A stretch of DNA of 64,000 bases from Nocardia wallacei (GTDB taxonomy: Bacteria > Actinomycetota > Actinomycetes > Mycobacteriales > Mycobacteriaceae): positions 1-64,000 of the forward strand of contig NZ_JARWQD010000109.1 in assembly GCF_029869545.1 (NCBI RefSeq), written 5' to 3'. Below, one piece after another: positions 1 through 9,690 of this stretch. The notes below the pieces were generated by a model. It had not been told where the DNA came from and ran no database searches. It was given only the letters and a program-made list of their open reading frames with translations. Made by a program: the position numbers and the translations under genes. The stretch's first letter is position 1. Each line of letters starts with the position of its first letter.

Positions 1-80
1 CTCCGCCTCTCCGGGGCTGGGGGGGCTTGGGGGGGGGGGTGTCTGGGGCGCTGCGCGGGGGGGTGTTTTGGGGCGCGGGT

Positions 81-280
81 GCTCTGGTGTTGCGATGGGC
101 GGGTTTGTTGTGTGCGCGGCGTCTCTGGAGTTGCGATGGGCGGGTTTGTTGTGCGGGGGGTCTCTGGAGTTGCGATGGGCGGGTTTGTCGTGCGCGCGGC
201 GTCTCTGGAGTTGCGATGGGCGGGTTGTCGTGTGTGCGGCATCTGTGGAGTCGCGGCGGCCGGGGTTGTCGTGTGTGTGT
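81..280. repeat. Tandem array of ~40-bp repeats
   Basis: About five degenerate copies of a 38-41 bp unit start near 81, 121, 160, 201 and 241. Each carries the core CTCTGGAGTTGCGATGGGCG followed by GGTTTGTTGTGCGCGCGGC-like sequence, and the last copy is the most diverged. At 281-292 the core returns in opposite orientation (GCAACTCCGGA). The first 414 bases hold no convincing gene: they show strong G-over-C skew, and the reading frames through them only translate the repeat. The array lies downstream of the stop of the minus-strand gene ending at 415. Confidence 0.8.
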
Positions 281-414
281 GGCAACTCCGGAGTGGCAGT
301 GGCGGGCCTTATGTTCCCAGCTCTGTCGGATTCGCGTTGGTGGGGCAGTGCTCGGCCGTCGGTTTGCCTACGGCTGCAACCTGTTCAGTGCCGCCCCGGA
401 GGGCGGCGGGGCGG

Positions 415-1461
415 CTACTTGTGGAGGGCGGTCAGGGCCTTTTTGAGTTGGTCCTTGCAGGCCGTGCCTACCTCGTCCTTGTTGGTGGCGGTGGGGGTGT
501 CTATGGAGAGCTTGACCTTGGCCGAGAGGTTGGAGTCCAGGACGGCGCAGGTGTAGTCGAGGGTGACGAAGCTCGAGTAGCTCTGCTCGTAGATGGCGTA
601 GTAGGCGTCCTGGCCGAGGCCGGTGATGATGCCCGAGGAGCGGCCGCTGCCGGTAGTCTGGGTGTCGTAGTCCTTCCAGTTGTTGAAGTCGGGGGTGCCG
701 TATTCGGACTGGAAGTCGGCCTCGAAGTCCAGGTCGGAGCCGTCGTCGCCGTACTTTCCGGCGCCGGTGTAGGAGGCCCGGCACTCCAGCGAGCCGCCGC
801 CGAGGGTGCTGTCGGGCTGGCGTTCGGTGTGTTCGGGGGTGCCGTCGGGGGTCGGCGCCCACTTGCGCAGCACGGTGGTGTCGACGAGCGTGCAGGCGTC
901 GGTGACATTGGTCATCGCGTAGTTGCCGTCCACCTTGCTGTCCGTCCCCGTCAGGCTGCCGCCGCCACCGCCGCTGTCCCGGCTCGCCAGCGCCACGACG
1001 CCGACCACCGCGGCGATGATCACCACGAGGCCGACGACGCCGCCGATGATCCACGGGGCCGCGCTGCCCTTCTTCGGCGGCGGATACGGTCGGCCCGGAT
1101 ACGGCTGCTGACCGTAGGGCTGGTTGCCGTAGGGCGGCGGAGGCGGATAGCCACCCTGCGCCTGCTGCTGATACTGCGGTGCGCTCTGCTGCGGATACTG
1201 CGGCTGGCTCTGCTGCCCGTACGGCTGGCTCGGCGGTTGGGCGTTGCCGAGATAGCTGTCGAATCCGGCGCCCAGCACGGTCGGATCGGTGCCGGTCACC
1301 GGGCCCTGCCGACCGCCGCCGAGCACGGTGGGCTCGGTGCCCGTGACCGGGGTCTCGGGGCTCGTATGCGCGGGCGGTGTCGACCACCACTGCACGGTTT
1401 CGTTGGGTTGCCCGCCTTGGTCCGGCTGCTCCCGGTCGTGCGGTGGGTTGGGTCCAGTCAC
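415..1461 (-). CDS. Pro/Gln-rich single-pass membrane protein with extracytoplasmic Cys-containing domain
   Basis: This 348-residue protein starts at GTG with GGAGG nine bases upstream. Residues 1-130 are a Pro/Gln/Tyr-rich cytoplasmic tail. Residues 136-159 form one transmembrane helix, followed by a Gly/Ser linker and an extracytoplasmic domain of about 170 residues. That domain has four cysteines (DACTLVD, SLECRAS, DYTCAVL, TACKDQL), enough for two disulfides. The tail holds a near-duplicated motif, TGTEPTVLG (40-48) and TGTDPTVLG (56-64), which may be phosphorylatable threonines; that is inference. The layout resembles mycobacterial and nocardial DUF3558-like or sensor-domain proteins, but no specific family is assigned. 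It is divergent from the SRP RNA and stands alone. Confidence 0.85.
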   Translation of the reverse strand: MTGPNPPHDREQPDQGGQPNETVQWWSTPPAHTSPETPVTGTEPTVLGGGRQGPVTGTDPTVLGAGFDSYLGNAQPPSQPYGQQSQPQYPQQSAPQYQQQAQGGYPPPPPYGNQPYGQQPYPGRPYPPPKKGSAAPWIIGGVVGLVVIIAAVVGVVALASRDSGGGGGSLTGTDSKVDGNYAMTNVTDACTLVDTTVLRKWAPTPDGTPEHTERQPDSTLGGGSLECRASYTGAGKYGDDGSDLDFEADFQSEYGTPDFNNWKDYDTQTTGSGRSSGIITGLGQDAYYAIYEQSYSSFVTLDYTCAVLDSNLSAKVKLSIDTPTATNKDEVGTACKDQLKKALTALHK

Positions 1462-1631
1462 TGCTCAATTCCTCCGGTCGTGGCGCGGAAGCCCCCTCGA
1501 AATGTCGCACAGATCGTAGCTATTCGGGCGCGTACGCCGCGAGGTCAGCGATGGGAACCCGGCGCCGCGTGGCATTTGCTGTGGTCAGGCGGGCTATCAG
1601 GGGCGGATGCGGCAAATTCGGGCCCGGTCGC

Positions 1632-1637
1632 TACACT
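1632..1637 (+). promoter_or_regulatory. -10 element of the SRP RNA promoter
   Basis: TACACT fits the actinobacterial TANNNT -10 consensus and ends eight bases before the first base of the predicted SRP RNA stem at 1645. No clear -35 hexamer is visible. Position relative to the RNA is the main support. Confidence 0.5.
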
Positions 1638-1644
1638 GGCCCAT

Positions 1645-1732
1645 GGATCCCGCGCGGCGTGCATCCTGTGAACTCCCCCAGGGCCGGAAGGCAGCAAGGG
1701 TCAACGGGCTCTGCCGGGTGCGCGGGGTCCCC
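1645..1732 (+). ncRNA. ffs: 4.5S-type signal recognition particle RNA
   Basis: The apical signature CCAGGGCCGGAAGGCAGCAA at 1678-1697 includes the GGAA tetraloop and the asymmetric internal loop that bind Ffh. The ends pair as GGATCCCGCGC (1645-1655) with GCGCGGGGTCC (from about 1720), giving the usual ~90-nt single hairpin. A T-run (1736-1740) follows directly. Ffh and this RNA target membrane and secreted proteins co-translationally. Having ffs next to the class I aminotransferase gene matches the M. tuberculosis Rv3722c region. Confidence 0.92.
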
Positions 1733-1741
1733 TAATTTTTC
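1733..1741 (+). terminator. T-tract terminating the SRP RNA
   Basis: The GC-rich terminal stem of the SRP RNA runs straight into CTAATTTTTC, so the RNA's own helix plus this T-tract should act as the intrinsic terminator. Such T-runs are rare in this GC-rich window. Confidence 0.65.
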
Positions 1742-1804
1742 GCCGCGGGGTGGTCACCGGCGAGATCCGAAACTCGCATGCCGCCCGGCTTGCCCGGCGG
1801 GTAA

Positions 1805-3166
<1,362 letters not shown>

Positions 3167-3175
3167 GGCGCGCAC

Positions 3176-3206
3176 GTCGCCGCCGTTGTATGACAACGGC
3201 GGCGAC
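3176..3206. terminator. Bidirectional hairpin terminator
   Basis: A perfect 13-bp inverted repeat (GTCGCCGCCGTTG and CAACGGCGGCGAC) encloses a 5-nt loop, TATGA. It sits between the converging aspC gene and the methyltransferase gene and can serve both strands. Confidence 0.8.
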
Positions 3207-3217
3207 CGCGTGCTCGT

Positions 3218-4099
3218 CTACTCCGGCTTGTGCGCGAGCACCGCGAAGATCGTCACCGAGAGATGGATATCCCCGGTGCGGGCACCGGCCTCCAGATCGG
3301 CGAGCAACTGTTCGCGCTGCTGTTCGGTGATCGACCCGCGCGCCACCGCCATCGCGGAGACCCGCGCGACCAGCGCACCGGCGCCCACGCTGTGTTCCTG
3401 GACCAGCGCGTGCGAACCGACATCGTCGATCACCAGACCGGCCTGCGTGAGCAGCCCGGGCAGGCGGCGGCCCGCGAACGGGTCGGTGGTGCCGCTGATC
3501 AGGGTCTCGATCACCTGCCGCACCACGTGCCGGTCGCCCGGGTGCACGATCGCCGTGCCCCAATCGCTGTCCATCACCACGACCCGCCCGCCGGGGCGTA
3601 GTACGCGCGCGATCTCGCCGACCGCGCGCTGCGGTGCGGTCAGATGCTGGAAGACGCGCTCGCACAGGGCGACGTCGAAGCTGTCGTTGCTCAGCGGCAG
3701 GTTGTAGGCATCGCCGGGCAGGAATCGCGCGGCCGATCCGGCCTGGTGGGCGCGCCGTTCGGCGGCGGCGAGCAGATCGGGATCGGGTTCCACACCGACG
3801 GCCGTTCCGTCCGCACCGACCGCGTCGGCGAAGGTCAGAACCTCGGACCCGCTGCCGGATCCGATGTCGACCGCGCTCTCGCCGGGCCGGACCGCCAGGG
3901 CCTGGTGGGCCCAGTGCCGCAGCCGGCGGATTCCGGGCAGTGCGGCCCGCAGATCGCGGACGTCGATGAGCTGGTCCCGGCCGTCTCGGTCGAAACGGTC
4001 CGGACGCAGTCCGGAGGTGCTGTGTGAAGGCGCCATGTGTGTTGCCGTTCTGTCTGTCGGCACCGTTGCCACTGTGGGTGTAACCAGAGTGTCAGGCAT
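3218..4099 (-). CDS. Class I SAM-dependent methyltransferase
   Basis: A 293-residue Rossmann-fold methyltransferase. Motif I, DIGSGSGSE, is at residues 78-86, an acidic residue closes the second strand (VGVEPD), and FDVALCERVFQHL followed by EIARVLRPGGRVVVMD forms the UbiE/Methyltransf_11-type core. About 50 polar residues precede the fold, so translation may start at the internal Met22 instead. No substrate can be read from the sequence; enzymes of this shape methylate quinones, lipids, antibiotics or small metabolites. It is monocistronic, convergent with aspC and divergent from the HhH repair gene. Confidence 0.82.
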   Translation of the reverse strand: MPDTLVTPTVATVPTDRTATHMAPSHSTSGLRPDRFDRDGRDQLIDVRDLRAALPGIRRLRHWAHQALAVRPGESAVDIGSGSGSEVLTFADAVGADGTAVGVEPDPDLLAAAERRAHQAGSAARFLPGDAYNLPLSNDSFDVALCERVFQHLTAPQRAVGEIARVLRPGGRVVVMDSDWGTAIVHPGDRHVVRQVIETLISGTTDPFAGRRLPGLLTQAGLVIDDVGSHALVQEHSVGAGALVARVSAMAVARGSITEQQREQLLADLEAGARTGDIHLSVTIFAVLAHKPE

Positions 4100-4194
4100 G
4101 CGGACACTCTATGCGCGCTGGAAAGCTACGGGTCGGTACGCATGTGAGATAGGCCACGGATCGCCGTGTCGGACCCGGATGGGATGATCGGTCC

Positions 4195-4773
4195 ATGGTG
4201 AGCCGAAAGCTGTGCCTCGCGCAGGACCCGGAGGCGGACAAGCTGCTGTCGACCGACAACTTCGCGCTGCTGACGGGGATGCTGCTGGACCAGCAGTTCC
4301 CGATGGAGCACGCGTTCCGCGGGCCGCAGAAGCTCGCCGACCGGATGGGCGGATTCGACATCCGCCGCATCGCCGAGGCCGACCCGGAGGAGTTCGAGGA
4401 GCTGGGCGCCACGCCGCCCGCCATCCACCGCTACGGGCGCTCGATGGCCCGCCGGGTCCAGGACCTCGCCCGCTATGTCGTCGAGAACTACGACGGCAAG
4501 GTCGAGAACCTGTGGACCGACGGCGACCCCGACGGCAAGGAGGTGCTGAAGCGCCTCAAGGCCCTGCCCGGCTTCGGCGACCAGAAGGCCCGGATCTTCC
4601 TGGCGCTGCTGGGGAAGCAGCGCGGCGTGCAGCTCGCGGGCTGGCGCGAGGCCGCCGGCGCCTACGGCGACGAGGGCTCACACCGCTCGGTCGCCGACGT
4701 CACCGACGCCGAATCCCTCGCCCAGGTCCGGGAATTCAAGAAGCAGGCGAAGGCGGCGGCCAAGAAGGGGTGA
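4195..4773 (+). CDS. HhH-GPD-type base-excision repair protein
   Basis: A 192-residue protein of the short actinobacterial HhH-GPD family. The helix-hairpin-helix is LKALPGFGDQKARIFLALLG at residues 121-140. The N-terminal LLDQQFPMEHAFRGP segment is characteristic of this subgroup of putative DNA glycosylases. It is shorter than MutY/Nth enzymes and has no visible Fe-S cluster cysteines. A basic Lys/Ala tail (KQAKAAAKKG) ends the protein. Its stop lies two bases from the convergent stop of ssuD. Family assignment is solid; the lesion recognised is unknown. Confidence 0.82.
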   Translation: MVSRKLCLAQDPEADKLLSTDNFALLTGMLLDQQFPMEHAFRGPQKLADRMGGFDIRRIAEADPEEFEELGATPPAIHRYGRSMARRVQDLARYVVENYDGKVENLWTDGDPDGKEVLKRLKALPGFGDQKARIFLALLGKQRGVQLAGWREAAGAYGDEGSHRSVADVTDAESLAQVREFKKQAKAAAKKG

Positions 4774-4775
4774 GG

Positions 4776-5924
4776 CTAGCTGCTGCTTGCTGCTGAGGCG
4801 AAAGGTGTTGCCACGGGCGTAGTTTCGCGTTGCAGGGGATGTTTCCACAGCCCCTTGCGGCGCAGGATCGGGAGGACGCCCTCGCCGAACCAGTACGCCT
4901 CCTCCACGTGCGGGTAGCCGGAGAGGATGAAGTGGTCGATGCCCAGGCGCGAGTACTCGATCAGCCGCTCGGCGACCTCTTCGTGCGAGCCGACCAGCGC
5001 CGTGCCCGCCCCGCCCCGGACCAGGCCCACGCCCGCCCACAGATTCGGCGCGATCTCCAGGCGCTCGGTGGAGCCGCCGTGCAGCTCGAGCATGCGCCGT
5101 TGCCCCTCGGACTCGCTGCGGGCCAGACTCTGCTGCACGCGTTCGATATCGGCCGGGTCCACGGCCTCCAGCAGCCGGTCCGCCTCGGCCCACGCCTGCT
5201 CGGAGGTGTCGCGGGAGATGACGTGGATGCGCAGGCCGTAGCTCAGCTTGCGGCCCTGGTCGACGGCCAGGCGGCGAATCCATTCCAGCTTCTTGCTCAC
5301 CGCGAACAGCGGCTCGCCCCAGGTGAGATAGGTATCGGCATACTGCGCCGCCACCGGCCCCGCCGCCTGTGAGGAACCGCCGAAGAAGATCGGGGGGAGC
5401 GGGTCGGGCCGATTGTTCAGCAGCGCGTCCCGGACGTGAATGTGCTTGCCCTCGAAGGTGATCGGCTCGTAGGACCGCCACAGTTCGCGCACCACATGCA
5501 GAAATTCCCCGGTGCGCCGGTAGCGTTCGTCCTTGTCCAGGAAGTCGCCGAAGGCCTGCTGTTCGTGGGGTTCGCCGCCGGTCACCACGTTCAGCAGCAG
5601 CCGTCCGCGCGAGTGCCGCTGGAACGTGCCCGCCATCTGCGCGGCCAGCGTCGGGCTGATCAGGCCCGGCCGGAACGCCACCAGGAACTTCAGCGTCTCG
5701 GTGGTTTCCGCGAGCATGGCCGTGGTCAGCCAGGCGTCCTCGCACCACAGCCCGGTGGGGGTGAGCACGGCCTCGAATCCGTTTTCCTCTGCGGCACCGG
5801 AGATCTGGTTCAGATACCGCAGCGAGGCGGGCCGGTCTCCGGACATGGAGGTGCCGTGCCCGCCCGCGACCAGGTTGCGGGAATCGCCGTAGGTCGGCAG
5901 AAACCAGTGGAAGGACAGGGTCAT
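4776..5924 (-). CDS. ssuD: FMNH2-dependent alkanesulfonate monooxygenase
   Basis: A 382-residue luciferase-like monooxygenase of the SsuD family, releasing sulfite and an aldehyde from alkanesulfonates using FMNH2 and oxygen. Family features include the N-terminal FHWFLPTYGDSR, LLLNVVTGGEPHEQQAFGDF, PPIFFGGSSQAA and the C-terminal FILSGYPHVEEAYWFGEGVLP. The length fits SsuD. GAAGGGAGC precedes the ATG. It is the last gene of the ssuC-B-A-D transcript, 14 bases after ssuA. The FMN reductase it needs is not in the operon; the reductase gene at 10989 is a candidate partner. Confidence 0.93.
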   Translation of the reverse strand: MTLSFHWFLPTYGDSRNLVAGGHGTSMSGDRPASLRYLNQISGAAEENGFEAVLTPTGLWCEDAWLTTAMLAETTETLKFLVAFRPGLISPTLAAQMAGTFQRHSRGRLLLNVVTGGEPHEQQAFGDFLDKDERYRRTGEFLHVVRELWRSYEPITFEGKHIHVRDALLNNRPDPLPPIFFGGSSQAAGPVAAQYADTYLTWGEPLFAVSKKLEWIRRLAVDQGRKLSYGLRIHVISRDTSEQAWAEADRLLEAVDPADIERVQQSLARSESEGQRRMLELHGGSTERLEIAPNLWAGVGLVRGGAGTALVGSHEEVAERLIEYSRLGIDHFILSGYPHVEEAYWFGEGVLPILRRKGLWKHPLQRETTPVATPFASAASSS

Positions 5925-5938
5925 TCGAAGTGCTCCCT

Positions 5939-6940
5939 TCAGGAGGGTGGGGCGAAGATGTCGTTGTAGCGGGTGTCGACGAAGTCGCGGATCCGCACCT
6001 TGTGCGGGATCAGCCCGGCCTCGGCGAAGGCGTCGGCCACCTGCTGTTCGCCGTCGATGGTGGCGTCGTCGAGCGGGTGATCGCGGTACTGGTTGCGGGT
6101 CACCGAGAGCAGGGTCACGTCGGGCGGCAGACCGGTCTGTTGAGCGAAGACCTGCGACCAGGGGTCGGGATGTTCGTTCACCCAGGTGTGGGCCCGCTGG
6201 ATCCGGGCGATCAGGTCGCGCAGCGCCGCCGATTTCGACTTGCTGTCCAGCGCCTTGGAATTGGCGACGTAGAACGAGTCGCCGTTGATGTATCCCTCGC
6301 CGTCCACCAGGATTCGCGCGTTCGCCTGCTGCTGGGCCTGGGCGGTGTACGGGTCCCAGATCGCCCAGGCATCCACGCGTCCGGTGCTGAGCGCGGCGAG
6401 GGCGTCGGCGGGCTGGAGGTACTGCGGTTGAATATCGTTGAACGACAAGCCGTTCCGGGTCAGCACGGTCAGCAGGTGATGGTGTGCCGAGCTGCCCTTG
6501 GTCACCGCGATCTTCTTGCCGCGCAGGTCGCCGGGGCTGCGCAGCGGCGAATCCTTCGGCACCACCACCGCCTGCCCCGCGACGCCCGCGTAATAGCCGG
6601 TGACGATCTTGATCGAGGACTTCGCGGCGGCCGAGAACACCGGCGGCGAATTGCCCACGCCTCCGAAATCGACTGCGCCGGAATTGATTGCCTCGAGCAT
6701 CGGCACGCCTGCGGTGTACTGCGACCATTCGATCTTGTACGGCACCGACCGCAGCTCGCCGGAGGACTCCAGCAGTGCCTGCAGCGCGGTGCCCTTCTGA
6801 TCGCCGAGCCGCAGCGTGACCTGCGACAGGTCGACGGTGCCGTCCGGGCGCACCGCGGCGTCCTGGCCGTCGTCGGTGCCGCAGGCGGTCGCTACCAGTG
6901 CGGTCAGGGCGAGAGCGGCGAAGTGGCGGCGGCTGATCAT
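5939..6940 (-). CDS. ssuA: Aliphatic sulfonate ABC transporter, substrate-binding lipoprotein
   Basis: A 333-residue periplasmic-binding-protein-like lipoprotein. The signal sequence has RR at residues 4-5 and a lipobox VATAC with the lipidated Cys20. The mature part shows the NMT1/SsuA pattern: LEAINSGAVDFGGVGNSPPVF, GKKIAVTKGSSAHHHL and VDAWAIWDPYTA. It should capture sulfonates outside the membrane and deliver them to SsuC/SsuB. Its ATG overlaps the ssuB stop by four bases, showing translational coupling. Assignment to sulfonates rather than nitrate or taurine rests on these motifs and the adjacent ssuD. Confidence 0.92.
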   Translation of the reverse strand: MISRRHFAALALTALVATACGTDDGQDAAVRPDGTVDLSQVTLRLGDQKGTALQALLESSGELRSVPYKIEWSQYTAGVPMLEAINSGAVDFGGVGNSPPVFSAAAKSSIKIVTGYYAGVAGQAVVVPKDSPLRSPGDLRGKKIAVTKGSSAHHHLLTVLTRNGLSFNDIQPQYLQPADALAALSTGRVDAWAIWDPYTAQAQQQANARILVDGEGYINGDSFYVANSKALDSKSKSAALRDLIARIQRAHTWVNEHPDPWSQVFAQQTGLPPDVTLLSVTRNQYRDHPLDDATIDGEQQVADAFAEAGLIPHKVRIRDFVDTRYNDIFAPPS

Positions 6941-7788
6941 GCGATTCCTTCGGGTTCTTCCTCGGCGGCACCGTCGTCGGCGACACCGAGTTCGGTCAGC
7001 AGGTCGCGCCGCAGCGCGGCGAACCCGGCTTGTTCGCGGCGGCGCGGCCGCGGCAGGTCGACGCGGATCTCCCGGGCGATGTGCCCGTCGGACAGCACCA
7101 GTGCGCGGTCGGCCAGCAGCAGCGCCTCATCGACGTCATGGGTCACCAGCAGCACACCGGGCCGGTGCCGCGCCCACAGCTGCAGGACGAGGCGGTGAAT
7201 CGTGATGCGGGTCAGGGCGTCCAGTGCGCTGAACGGCTCGTCGAGCAGCAGCAGGTCCGGATCGCGCACGAGGGCCCGGGCGAGCGAGGCGCGCTGGGCC
7301 TCGCCGCCGGACAGGGTCAGGGGCCAGGCGTCGGCGCGCTCGTCGAGTCCGACCTCGGCGAGCGCCGCGCGGGCGGCGGCCTTCGGGTCTCGGTGGCGCA
7401 GGCCGAGGGTGATGTTGGCGTGCACACGCTTCCACGGGACGAGGCGGGGCTCCTGAAAGGCGACGGCGACATCGCCGGAGACGGTCAGCTCGCCGCTGTG
7501 GTCGCGATCCAGTCCGGCGAGGGCGCGCAGCAGTGTCGATTTGCCGCTGCCGCTGCGGCCGAGCAGGGCGACGAATTCGCCGCGGGTGATGTCGAGTTCG
7601 ATGCCGTCGAGGACGGTGCGGTCGCCGAAAGCCTTGGTCAGCTTGCGAATTCGGGCCACGGTGCCGTCGGTTTGCGCATCCGCCGCCGGGCTGCCCGGGT
7701 TGCCGACATCGGGGCGCCGGTCCTCCTCGCGCAGGTCCGCCTCGGTGTCACCATCGGTCGTCAGTTCCCCAAGAATCCGCGTCGCCAT
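6937..7788 (-). CDS. ssuB: Aliphatic sulfonate ABC transporter, ATP-binding protein
   Basis: A 283-residue ABC ATPase: Walker A GRSGSGKST at 77-85, Q-loop FQEPRLVPWK, signature LSGGEAQ at 159-165, Walker B LLLLDEP at 179-185, and switch histidine in VTHDVDEAL. The first 40 or so residues are an acidic, family-atypical extension, so a shorter start is possible, though the ATG at 7788 is the first in-frame ATG inside ssuC. It overlaps ssuC by 28 bases and ssuA by four. It energises uptake through SsuC. Confidence 0.92.
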   Translation of the reverse strand: MATRILGELTTDGDTEADLREEDRRPDVGNPGSPAADAQTDGTVARIRKLTKAFGDRTVLDGIELDITRGEFVALLGRSGSGKSTLLRALAGLDRDHSGELTVSGDVAVAFQEPRLVPWKRVHANITLGLRHRDPKAAARAALAEVGLDERADAWPLTLSGGEAQRASLARALVRDPDLLLLDEPFSALDALTRITIHRLVLQLWARHRPGVLLVTHDVDEALLLADRALVLSDGHIAREIRVDLPRPRRREQAGFAALRRDLLTELGVADDGAAEEEPEGIA

Positions 7789-8567
7789 GACAGCGCCTTT
7801 CTTTCGATCAGCCGCACGACGGCATCGGTGAGCAGGCCCAGCACGCTGTAGACGAGCAGGCCCACCACGATGACGTCGGTTTGCAGGAACTCGCGCGCGT
7901 TGTTGATCAGAAAGCCCAGGCCCGCATCGGCATTGACCTGTTCGGCGACGATCAGCGCGAGCCAGGCCACGCCGAGCGACTGCCGCAGCCCGACCAGGGT
8001 CTGCGGGAGCGCGCCGGGTAGCACGATATGGCCGATCGTCGCGAGCCTGGACAGCTGCTGCACCCGCGCGACCTCGGCGAGTTTGCCGTCCACACCGCGG
8101 ATTCCGGCGAAGGTGTTGAGGTACAGCGGTATGGCGACGCCGAAGGCCACCAGCACGATCTTGGGTAGCTCGCCGATGCCGAACCACAGGATGAACAGCG
8201 GGATCAGGCCGTAGAACGGCAGCGTCCGCAGCATCTGCATCGGCGGATCGACGACGTACTCGCCGAGCAGGCTCAGTCCGGCGAGCACGGCCAGCCCGAT
8301 GCCGATCGCCGCGCCGATGGCGAATCCGATCGCCGCCCGCTGCAGCGACACCGCGATCGCGTCGGGCAGCGTGCCGTCGCGGACGAGTTCGATCGCGGTG
8401 TCCACCACGGTGGTCGGCGCGGCCAGCAGCCGTTCCGGCAGCACGCCGGTGGCGCTGGCCAGCTGCCAGAGCGCGATGAGCAGCACCGGGCTGACCAGGC
8501 GCACCCAGCGCGCGTGGAGCAGTCGCGGTAGCCGGACGGGTGTCGACCGCAGGGCGAGTGAAGACAA
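7761..8567 (-). CDS. ssuC: Aliphatic sulfonate ABC transporter, permease
   Basis: A 268-residue permease of the BPD_transp_1 family with about six transmembrane helices. The EAA-like coupling loop is EVARVQQLSRLATIGHIVLPGALPQ in shortened form (residues about 165-190). The start is an unusual TTG, supported by GAGG seven bases upstream and by the family N-terminus (ARWVRLVSPVLLIALWQLAS). It is first in the operon, so it follows the promoter in the 252-bp region shared with the divergent secreted-protein gene at 8820. That region shows no recognisable riboswitch or tandem-Cys leader ORF. Confidence 0.9.
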   Translation of the reverse strand: MSSLALRSTPVRLPRLLHARWVRLVSPVLLIALWQLASATGVLPERLLAAPTTVVDTAIELVRDGTLPDAIAVSLQRAAIGFAIGAAIGIGLAVLAGLSLLGEYVVDPPMQMLRTLPFYGLIPLFILWFGIGELPKIVLVAFGVAIPLYLNTFAGIRGVDGKLAEVARVQQLSRLATIGHIVLPGALPQTLVGLRQSLGVAWLALIVAEQVNADAGLGFLINNAREFLQTDVIVVGLLVYSVLGLLTDAVVRLIERKALSWRRGFLGN

Positions 8568-8819
8568 GCGAAAACCTCGTGCAGTGGTGGGTGGACTGTG
8601 TCGGCGGTGCCGAGCGGTCGGCAGCCCAGGATCCGATGGTGCCCGCGCCGCGGCGTCGGGTCACCGGTTGAAATCTGCCTGGTTCTTACACCTGACAGCT
8701 CGCTGGGAGTTCCCCGAGACTTGCGGCCAGTCGCTGCCCGGCCCGTGCCGCAGCGGCAGTTCCGGCGAATCCGCCACCGACCGACGCACGCACTGCAGCG
8801 GATGCGCCGCAGCCTGACG

Positions 8820-9545
8820 ATGAGGGACACGCTTGTGAAGATGAGGAAATTCGCGGTGATCGCCGCCCCGGTGACCACCGCCCTGGGGATAGCCGCCGGT
8901 ACCGCCGGTGCGGCTCCGCCCGGTGCACCGGGGGTCGTCGACTACAAGGTGACGACCACCGATAAGTCCACCGTGATCTCGACCGATGCCGGATCACTGG
9001 ATGTGGACAACGGTGTATTCAGGATCAAGGCGGCCGATGGGACGACCGTCGCGGGCACCGAATTATCGTTCCGTGTGGATGATTTCGTATTCCCGATCGC
9101 CGCGGAGATCCACGACCGCACGGCAACCCTGACCCCGCAGTTCGACCTCGGGCACGCCGTCTACAAGCCGGTCGCGCTGCCCTACGAGGACCTGGCGCCG
9201 TTCAAGACGCCCTACGACCGCGAACTCGCCGCGTGGAATCGCCTGACCAGCACCATCAGTGCGGGCGCGACCATCGGCACCCTGGTCGGCGGGATCACCG
9301 GCGGCGCCGTCGGCTGCGTGCTCGGCGGCATCGCGGGGGCGACCGTCGCCGCGGCCACGATCGTCGGCATGTTCGGCCCCTTCGTGCCCGCCGCGGTGGT
9401 CGGCTGCCTCGGCGGCATCGTCGCCATCGGCGCCCTGGGCACCCTGGCGGGCCAGCTCCTGGTCACCGCCCCCGTGGCGATCCTGGCCGCAGCCCAGTAC
9501 TTCACCACCATCAACCAGCCGTTCAACCCGGCCCCGGCGAAGTAG
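8820..9545 (+). CDS. Secreted glycine-zipper-rich protein
   Basis: A 241-residue protein with a Sec signal peptide (start of the hydrophobic run at MRKFAVIAAPVTTALG, likely cleavage after AGAA). A beta-rich domain of ~130 residues follows (DKSTVISTDAGSLDVDNGVFRIK), then a long Gly/Ala hydrophobic region near residues 145-225 with several GxxxG runs such as GTLVGGITGGAVGCVLGG. The latter could insert in a membrane or oligomerise. Similar small exported proteins are numerous in Nocardia (DUF8020-like), but I cannot confirm that family. A second ATG at 8841 is an equally plausible start. It is divergent from ssuC and monocistronic. Confidence 0.72.
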   Translation: MRDTLVKMRKFAVIAAPVTTALGIAAGTAGAAPPGAPGVVDYKVTTTDKSTVISTDAGSLDVDNGVFRIKAADGTTVAGTELSFRVDDFVFPIAAEIHDRTATLTPQFDLGHAVYKPVALPYEDLAPFKTPYDRELAAWNRLTSTISAGATIGTLVGGITGGAVGCVLGGIAGATVAAATIVGMFGPFVPAAVVGCLGGIVAIGALGTLAGQLLVTAPVAILAAAQYFTTINQPFNPAPAK

Positions 9546-9690
9546 GTGGCGAAGACCCGGCCGAGCGTGCCGGGGACAGGCTCACGGACCCATTCTCTGC
9601 CATGGGGGCGGTTTGGGCTGACGAGGCGGCCCATGGTCTAACCTCGTCAACTTACGTATGGGTACTTTGTGAGTTACCGTTGAGTTTGCC

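Noticed and set aside
79-1671. Plus-strand open frame of ~530 codons over the first genes
   Set aside because: Covers the repeat array and is antisense to the membrane protein gene; no family features and an implausible repeat-encoded N-terminus.
4776-6986. One long minus-strand protein spanning ssuD and its upstream region (~736 residues)
   Set aside because: Only the part from ATG 5924 has coding character; upstream it is the wrong frame of ssuA.
8568-8819. SAM riboswitch or Cys leader peptide upstream of ssuC
   Set aside because: No GAGGGA/GCAACC-type motifs and no short ORF with tandem Cys codons on the minus strand; only a plain 252-bp divergent promoter region.
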